From: Chloroflexota bacterium
GTDB taxonomy: Bacteria > Chloroflexota > Dehalococcoidia > Lucifugimonadales > GCA-2722455
Reading direction: 5' to 3'
Assembly: GCA_002722455.1 (NCBI GenBank)
Contig: PBMB01000022.1
Span: forward strand, 1 to 64,000
Length of the DNA stretch: 64,000 nucleotides
Part shown: in pieces, positions 57,777 through 64,000 of the stretch
Numbering within the stretch: position 1 is the stretch's first letter
Layout of the letters: each line of letters starts with the position of its first letter
Made by a program: the position numbers and the translations under genes
The notes under the pieces: generated by a model
Told to the model about the DNA's origin: nothing
What the model saw: only the letters and a program-made list of their open reading frames with translations
Databases searched by the model: none

Positions 57777-58520
57777 TCAAGAAGCATTTTTGTGTATTCT
57801 AAATTTTTCAGAGATAACACAATTTTTACCATTAAGTTTGGCTTTATACATTTCTTTATCGCCTTTATCTAATAACAACTCTAAAGTATCTCCATTTTTA
57901 TAAGAGGCGACACCAAAACTACAGGTTACATTCATATTGTTATCAAAATGAGTTTTTGATATATTTAATCGTAATTTTTCAGCCAAAAGGGTTGATTCTT
58001 CAATATTTTCTGGTATTAAAATACAAAACTCTTCACCACCTATTCTAGAAAAAAGTCCATATTTAGGGGAGATTTCTTTCGATATGCGAGATATTTCTTT
58101 TAATACGATATCTCCAAAATTGTGACCATAAGTATCATTGATTTTTTTAAAATTATCGATGTCGAAATAAATAATAGATAAATGTTTTACATCACTATCT
58201 ATAATTTTACTTTTTATATGGAACCAACGTTTTAATGTTTTTCTATTATGTGTTTTTGTCAATTCATCTTTATAAGCTTCTATTAACATTTTAACTTGCT
58301 TTTTTGATTCATTCCTTGTTTTAATGTTTAAGTGATTCAAAAGTTTAGATTCGAAGGTTAAATAAGAAGAAAAACCTAAAAATAATAAAAAGATTATAAG
58401 GTCTTCTATGAAAAAATGTGAAGTTGTTTTCTTCATGATAAGTATAAAAAATAAATAAAAAACAAAAACAAGGAAAATAAAAGTTTTTATTTTTTTCGCA
58501 CTAGGTTTTTTCGTATTCAC
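57777..58520 (-). CDS. Membrane diguanylate cyclase (GGDEF)
   Basis: Two TM segments; FDIDNFKKINDTYGHNFGD; RIGGEEF. Confidence 0.95.
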   Translation of the reverse strand: MNTKKPSAKKIKTFIFLVFVFYLFFILIMKKTTSHFFIEDLIIFLLFLGFSSYLTFESKLLNHLNIKTRNESKKQVKMLIEAYKDELTKTHNRKTLKRWFHIKSKIIDSDVKHLSIIYFDIDNFKKINDTYGHNFGDIVLKEISRISKEISPKYGLFSRIGGEEFCILIPENIEESTLLAEKLRLNISKTHFDNNMNVTCSFGVASYKNGDTLELLLDKGDKEMYKAKLNGKNCVISEKFRIHKNAS

Positions 58521-58755
58521 CCTTTATCCTCCTTTTTTATTAATTTAATCTTATTCATAAAGTTTTGAGTAAAAAAATAAAAAATAAGTTTCATTTTTTT
58601 AAAGTTTTAATTTAATTTTAAGTGAAAATAAATAAAAAAGAAAAATTAAAATATCTATATTTATTAATAAAAAATATCATAAAAAAAACAGTCAGAAGAC
58701 TGTTTTTTTTTATAAAAAGAAAATAAAATAATATTGTTTTTGATATTAGAGAGTT

Positions 58756-59712
58756 TTATGATTGAAGGAGTTTGATTTTACAACCATGCTCATGAAATTC
58801 TTTTAGTGTTTCAATGTTTATTCCAAGACCAATAAAAAAATGATCAACAGGTTTCTTCAAAAGAAATCTTGAATCGTTTTTTAATGATTCTTTTACTTTA
58901 TTAAAATTATCAATATTATCACTTGAAATTTTTGAAAGTTCTTCTTGTGACAAAACGCCTTCTTCTCTTGCTTTTTTCAAAGCTTCTCGACGGTCTTGAG
59001 TTAAACGTCGAGCTTCTTTCATATATGGTTCAAAATCTAAAACTTGGCGAAATAAAGTGATTTTTCCTGTTGAATCAACTGGAAATGCTTCAAAAGTATG
59101 TGTTTTTTCATCGTGTCTTGGTTTAAGCAAAACATGAGTAAAATGACCAATGTATTCGTATTCTTCTTCATATAAAAGAAAATGTGTTTCTAACAATTTT
59201 TCTTTTAAATTTTCTGAGACTTCAATAAGGAAAGAATCATTTTCCGTTGCTTCTATTTCACCAAGAGTAATTTTCAATGGTTCGTTTTTGTGTTTTTTCT
59301 TTTCTTCGAGAGAGTATTCAGATTCAATAATTAAAGTGTCAACGTGAATAAAGTTTTTAATGAAAACATCACTTTGTTTATTTGAGTCAAGAGTTCGGGT
59401 TGAGTATTCATTTAGCTTTAAACCTTTTTCTTGATAATGCTTTAAAACTTCTTCTTCTTTTTTATTCTTCACTTCAACAAGGTAATTTTTAATTTGTTCA
59501 TTAGTTGCAACTTGTTTATCTCCTGAAAAAAATTCAATATCAATAATTGTTCCAACAATATTACCAATTTTTCTTACTTTTCCAACAACTTTATCAATGT
59601 TGGCATATTTATAAAAGCCTTCTTCCAACATAATATCTAAGTTGGGAAAAGTAATAGTGTCACCTTCAAAAATAGGGTGATTGTTTTTGTCGTAAACTAA
59701 TGTGCTTTTCAT
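58756..59712 (-). CDS. Hypothetical protein
   Basis: Complete ORF. Confidence 0.65.
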   Translation of the reverse strand: MKSTLVYDKNNHPIFEGDTITFPNLDIMLEEGFYKYANIDKVVGKVRKIGNIVGTIIDIEFFSGDKQVATNEQIKNYLVEVKNKKEEEVLKHYQEKGLKLNEYSTRTLDSNKQSDVFIKNFIHVDTLIIESEYSLEEKKKHKNEPLKITLGEIEATENDSFLIEVSENLKEKLLETHFLLYEEEYEYIGHFTHVLLKPRHDEKTHTFEAFPVDSTGKITLFRQVLDFEPYMKEARRLTQDRREALKKAREEGVLSQEELSKISSDNIDNFNKVKESLKNDSRFLLKKPVDHFFIGLGINIETLKEFHEHGCKIKLLQS

Positions 59713-59782
59713 TTGAAATCTCTTTTATTAAGTTGAGATAATTATAACAATAAACGACTTAATAGGCAAAGAAAAATGCAAT

Positions 59783-59842
59783 AAAAAAGTCCCAAGATGG
59801 GACTTTTTAAACGAATATACACATTAAAATCTACTATATATA
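59783..59842. repeat. Terminator plus conserved element, copy B
   Basis: aaaaagtcccaagatgggactttttaaacgaatatacacattaaaatctactatatataa. Confidence 0.8.
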
Positions 59843-59878
59843 ATCAAACGGAGGTCTTTTTTATTATTTCATTTTTCG

Positions 59879-61183
59879 TCAGAACGGAATGTCATCATTA
59901 AACTCCAAAGGAATAGGTTCTTCTTGTTTAATTTCTGCATAAAGTTCTGCGTCTTCTTTTAATTCTATTTCTGAGTTTGACTCATTTACTACAACAGTTT
60001 CTTCTTTTGTTTCTTCAAGTTCTGGTGTTAAATCATTCCAGTTTTCACTTTGTGCAATGATTTTTTCTAAGTCTTCTTTTGCGTCATAGCGTAATGATTC
60101 ACCATATTTTAATAAAAATCGTTCTAGGATATTTTTTGGCGTCTTTTCGTTTTCTTCTTCTGTTGAGCGTTCTTCAATAAAAGCTTCAGCGTCTGAGTAA
60201 ATATCATTTCGAGATAAAAAGTTTTTTTCATTTTCTGAAACAATAATAGGTGTCACATTTCTAGAAAGACGATTTATATATTCCATTTCTTTTTGAGTAG
60301 TTACAGGAAAAGAATCTTCACCATTTTTTTCAATAAAACGTTTTTTTAACTCTTTTGATAAACCTTTACTTCTATTAAAACCAAAATTCATGGTAAGCAC
60401 TTCAGAAAATTTGTTCTCAATAGCGTCAGCAATATTTTCTGCACCGCCTTTATTGGCGTATTCACATATTAGATCAGCAGTAATCCTATTGAAGTCATAA
60501 CCTTTAACAGATTGACGATCACGGTCAAGCTTCATTGTTTTTGCTGTTAGATTGTAGCCATATCCAAATTTGTCACCAAGATCTTCAACAAAAAGTCCAT
60601 TAATAAAAACCTTACCTTTAAGTTCTTTATCAAGAAGAATTTCGTTTCCTCTTAAAGAAGTGAATTTTTCATATTCACCTCGTAATGGCAAATATTTTTT
60701 GTTAACAATATCCCATTCTTCTTTTGTAATACCATCAATTTCAAAAGAAAGATTATTGTCTGGAACTGTTTTAATAATATATTTATGAATTTTGATTTTT
60801 AATACAGGCTTGTTATTGTATTTTTTCTCTTTATTAAAAGTCGTAGTCCAACGTTCTTTACGTGCATAATTTTTGATAACTGTTCTTTTATTTAGCTTTT
60901 CAAAAATAAGCAATGCAATCTTATAACCTTCACCATAGTTGCCTGTCATTTCGTCGTCATCATTTTTATTTGTGCCACCTAAAAGAATAGTATCACGTTC
61001 TAAAATGGATTCTTTATTAGAAATAATAAGCTTTTGTTTTTTTTCATCGTATTGAATACTCAAAACATTATCAGGATTTTTACGTGCTTGGTCAGATCCA
61101 TTTTGAAGAATTTCACGAATCGCTTCCCAAATCCCCCAATGGTTACAATAATTTTTTGTTAGGTTTAAGTTGTAAGTGGTCAT
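59879..61183 (-). CDS. GHKL/Hsp90-like ATPase domain protein
   Basis: AIREILQNGSDQARK; GNYGEGYKIALLI N- and G-box-like motifs. Confidence 0.7.
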   Translation of the reverse strand: MTTYNLNLTKNYCNHWGIWEAIREILQNGSDQARKNPDNVLSIQYDEKKQKLIISNKESILERDTILLGGTNKNDDDEMTGNYGEGYKIALLIFEKLNKRTVIKNYARKERWTTTFNKEKKYNNKPVLKIKIHKYIIKTVPDNNLSFEIDGITKEEWDIVNKKYLPLRGEYEKFTSLRGNEILLDKELKGKVFINGLFVEDLGDKFGYGYNLTAKTMKLDRDRQSVKGYDFNRITADLICEYANKGGAENIADAIENKFSEVLTMNFGFNRSKGLSKELKKRFIEKNGEDSFPVTTQKEMEYINRLSRNVTPIIVSENEKNFLSRNDIYSDAEAFIEERSTEEENEKTPKNILERFLLKYGESLRYDAKEDLEKIIAQSENWNDLTPELEETKEETVVVNESNSEIELKEDAELYAEIKQEEPIPLEFNDDIPF

Positions 61184-61293
61184 GAGAATGCCTTATCAAT
61201 TAATTTCAATGGAGTTATTATACATAACAAGAGTTATCAAATCAATAAAAAAAGAACCATTAAAAGTTCTTTTTTTCTTTTGTTTCTAAATAT

Positions 61294-61869
61294 TTAAGGT
61301 CTTTTCTTTTTTATTTTAATTTCTTTTTCGTTAATCGTTTCTTTTAACATTTCATTTTTGTCGTTAACAAGCTCTTTGATATTTTCGTCATACAAATCAT
61401 TATAAACATTAACAGCATTATCTTTAACTTTTGGATGGCAGAAAACAATCTCTTTCATATCGTAGTACAAAGGATCGTTTCTCATTCCTAAACCAAAACA
61501 ATGTTCGTCAATGTCTTGTAAAAAACCACGTATGCCTGATTCCATTTCTTCTGTTAATACAGGAATAGAATTGAGTTCAATCTCTTTTAAAGGGTATAAA
61601 TTTTTAATTTTTGATTTCGTGAAATCTGCATCAAGTTTTTGGATTTCTTTTAAAAAGATTTCGTGAGCAGCATGTTTATTTAAGTTTTTGGCTTTATTGT
61701 TAGTAACAATATCAAAGTGAAAAAAGCAATTTTCCTTTATTTTAACTTGAATATTTTCAACATTTTCAAGAAGCTTTTTTGCATATTCAACTTTTTCTGT
61801 TTTATTTAAATTATCAAATTGAATTTCAATATAATTTCTGTCTTTATGGATTTCACGTTTTTCGTTCAT
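61294..61869 (-). CDS. Hypothetical protein
   Basis: Complete ORF. Confidence 0.65.
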   Translation of the reverse strand: MNEKREIHKDRNYIEIQFDNLNKTEKVEYAKKLLENVENIQVKIKENCFFHFDIVTNNKAKNLNKHAAHEIFLKEIQKLDADFTKSKIKNLYPLKEIELNSIPVLTEEMESGIRGFLQDIDEHCFGLGMRNDPLYYDMKEIVFCHPKVKDNAVNVYNDLYDENIKELVNDKNEMLKETINEKEIKIKKKRP

Positions 61870-62099
61870 AATAAGTTCCTTTAATCGATATAAATATTAT
61901 ATCATAAAGACATTTATTAACCAATTTTTAGAACAAAAAAACAACAAAAAAATAGATTTTTATTTTTCGATTTAATTAAGAAAACAACAATAGTTTTATT
62001 ATTTTATTTATTGACTTATATAGTAATTTTTTATATAATAATTAGCTAAAAAAATAATAAAATCAAGAAAATTTAATGAGAAGAAAGGTATGATTTTTT

Positions 62100-62762
62100 A
62101 TGAAAATTAAACAAGTTTTATTGGTAGCACTGACGATGTCGGTGTTGTCAGGATGTGCTTCAAATGGCGAAGATTTAAATTTTAAGGAAAAGAAATCAGT
62201 TATTGAATTAAACAATAAAGTAGTTCAAATAATTAAGCTAGAAGATAGGTTTATCAATACCTATCTGGGAAGAGAAGGTTATGACTGCTCTGATCAAGAA
62301 TTGTCACCTTCTGGTAATTATAAAGCAGCTTTTGCTTTAACTAAGTATAAAAAAGGCAAATCGGTGAGTAGTTCTTTTCACTTTATAGATAAAGTGAAAG
62401 GAGAAGTCAATAAAAAATTAACAATATCGGGTTTTTATTCATTACCCTCTTCTACAAACTATTTTAACAGAATAGAAGATATTCCTCTTAAAACAGAAGG
62501 TTTGGATTCAAATATTGCTCTTTATCTTCCAATAAGTAAAGAAGTGGAGTCAGAGATTTATTTAACAGAAAAAGAAGACAAAAAAACAAAACTAAAAAAG
62601 TTTAATTACTTTATAAAATATTCAACTTCGACAGAAATAGAAAATGAAAATAAATCAATGAACTTTTATTTACAATCAAATAAAAGTTATCACAACGAAG
62701 TTTTTCCATATTCTGAAAATGAATTTCTTAGTGTTACATTTAAAGCATGTCCAATTATTTAA
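62100..62762 (+). CDS. Predicted lipoprotein
   Basis: MKIKQVLLVALTMSVLSGCASNG lipobox. Confidence 0.8.
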   Translation: MKIKQVLLVALTMSVLSGCASNGEDLNFKEKKSVIELNNKVVQIIKLEDRFINTYLGREGYDCSDQELSPSGNYKAAFALTKYKKGKSVSSSFHFIDKVKGEVNKKLTISGFYSLPSSTNYFNRIEDIPLKTEGLDSNIALYLPISKEVESEIYLTEKEDKKTKLKKFNYFIKYSTSTEIENENKSMNFYLQSNKSYHNEVFPYSENEFLSVTFKACPII

Positions 62763-62773
62763 AAGGTATTAAT

Positions 62774-63427
62774 TTGAAAAATTATTATACAGAACAAGAA
62801 ATGTTAGACTATATGAAAAAACATTTCCCTAGAGTAAAACAAGAAATAAAGATTATAAATGGTTTTAATTGTCGTCATCATTTCTGTGAGTTAGAAAAAG
62901 GTTGGTATCCAACACATTCAGTAGTAGATGAATATGAATTATTTATGGTAATGAAATATACAGGAAGTATTCAAGATAGAAAAAAATGGAACAAATACTC
63001 TAATTCAAAACTCACGACAAATAAAAAAGAATTAGTAAAAGAAAACAAAGCAGGAAGAATCTCGAAAAGAAAACATAAAAATGCAAGAAAATCACATGAA
63101 TACGATAGAAAAGGATTTGAAAATTTCATTAAATCATTGAAAAGATCAGGTGTTCCGACATTAAGAAGAACAAAAAAAGAAAGATATAAAGGTTTGTTCT
63201 ATTTTCATCTTAATAAAGATAGAGAAATCCTAGATTTTATGTCTGGTGAAGAGGTAGATTCCGACCTTGGTATTCTTTATATTCCGAATGAAAAAGGTTA
63301 TCCATTTATAGGAATGGATGTAATAGAAAGCTTAGAAGATTTGGTTTCATTAGTGAATGGTAAAAATGGTAAGCAAATCACTGTTGAAGATATCAAAAAT
63401 AAACGCTTTAGATTTTACAACATTTAA
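62774..63427 (+). CDS. Hypothetical protein, TTG start likely
   Basis: AAAGG-N7-TTG; complete ORF with terminator. Confidence 0.65.
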   Translation: MKNYYTEQEMLDYMKKHFPRVKQEIKIINGFNCRHHFCELEKGWYPTHSVVDEYELFMVMKYTGSIQDRKKWNKYSNSKLTTNKKELVKENKAGRISKRKHKNARKSHEYDRKGFENFIKSLKRSGVPTLRRTKKERYKGLFYFHLNKDREILDFMSGEEVDSDLGILYIPNEKGYPFIGMDVIESLEDLVSLVNGKNGKQITVEDIKNKRFRFYNI

Positions 63428-63473
63428 AAAAAGACCTTCCGACTGGAAGGTCTTTTATTTTTTTTGTCTATTG

Positions 63474-63950
63474 TTAGTCAACTAAATTAAAACAATATTC
63501 TGTTCCACGAAATCCTTCTGCACCACATTTATCGTAATATTTAGTTAATAATTCTTTATCAAAACCTTGTTTAACAAGTTCTTCGAAAGTAGACTTAATT
63601 TCAACATTTTGAGCTACGGTATTAAACAACATTAATCCAAAATAACGAGGTTCGACATTCATGGTTTTATTAACAAAAACATTTTTAATAAAAATTTCGT
63701 TAAGGTGTTCCTTAGCTTTTTCAAAGAATAAAGTTGCCTGTTTTTCAGTTAATCCTTTAATGTTGTAAATGTTCTGCGCTTGGAAAGAACAATCAATAAT
63801 ATTTTCATTAACTTCTGAAACAAATCTTGATAGGTCGATGTATTCTTTAACATTTTCACTAAAATCTTTATCATTAACCCAACTGAAATGCTTTTCAACT
63901 AGAACTTGAACTTCTTTTTTACAATAAAGCTCATTGTGGTCATTTTTCAT
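63474..63950 (-). CDS. Hypothetical protein
   Basis: Complete ORF. Confidence 0.6.
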   Translation of the reverse strand: MKNDHNELYCKKEVQVLVEKHFSWVNDKDFSENVKEYIDLSRFVSEVNENIIDCSFQAQNIYNIKGLTEKQATLFFEKAKEHLNEIFIKNVFVNKTMNVEPRYFGLMLFNTVAQNVEIKSTFEELVKQGFDKELLTKYYDKCGAEGFRGTEYCFNLVD

Positions 63951-64000
63951 TTTTTCAAATGTTTCAATGCCATTTGTTAAATCTTTTTTAGTTAAAATTT

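Noticed and set aside
1-64000. Assignment as a jumbo phage
   Set aside because: Suggested by tRNA array, paralogue expansion and TelA/VWA genes, but no capsid, tail, terminase, polymerase or nucleus-type gene is visible, so not asserted

Overview
AT-rich 64 kb window from an element or genome using Gram-negative-type signals (lipoboxes, signal peptides, PldA, OmpA domains). I see no phage structural genes, no ribosomal or core housekeeping genes and no CRISPR array, so I cannot tell a jumbo-phage or megaplasmid accessory region from a low-GC gammaproteobacterial chromosome. Main content: (1) about 28 divergent tandem paralogues of one ~200-230 aa family in 0.3-35 kb, ending in a W-x-x-[IL]-[IL]-E-L-[NE]-[FY]-G-[VI]-stop tail, with truncated copies and orphan 'ghost tails' between them; (2) a 10-tRNA array (14224-15042) that by eye uses only three anticodons (GAU-Ile x5, UGU-Thr x3, CAU-Met/Ile2 x2), preceded by two tiny ORFs, MKALRATTTMIII and MNMQITIIMTMTIIN, rich in the codons those tRNAs read. 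The second ORF has its own near-consensus sigma70 promoter, a ladder of mutually exclusive hairpins and an intrinsic terminator just before the first tRNA. I propose leader-peptide attenuation of a tRNA operon, the best candidate here for an undescribed system; (3) a ~9.8 kb minus-strand cluster with two solute-binding-protein/OmpA fusions, VWA lipoprotein, XpaC-like and TelA proteins and an ABC transporter; (4) an arcDABC arginine deiminase operon; (5) assorted accessory genes (pldA, gloA, GGDEF protein, GHKL ATPase, COQ4-motif protein, BspA/DUF285 protein) and a structured ~210-nt 5' UTR upstream of 40761. All structures and homologies were read by eye without tools.
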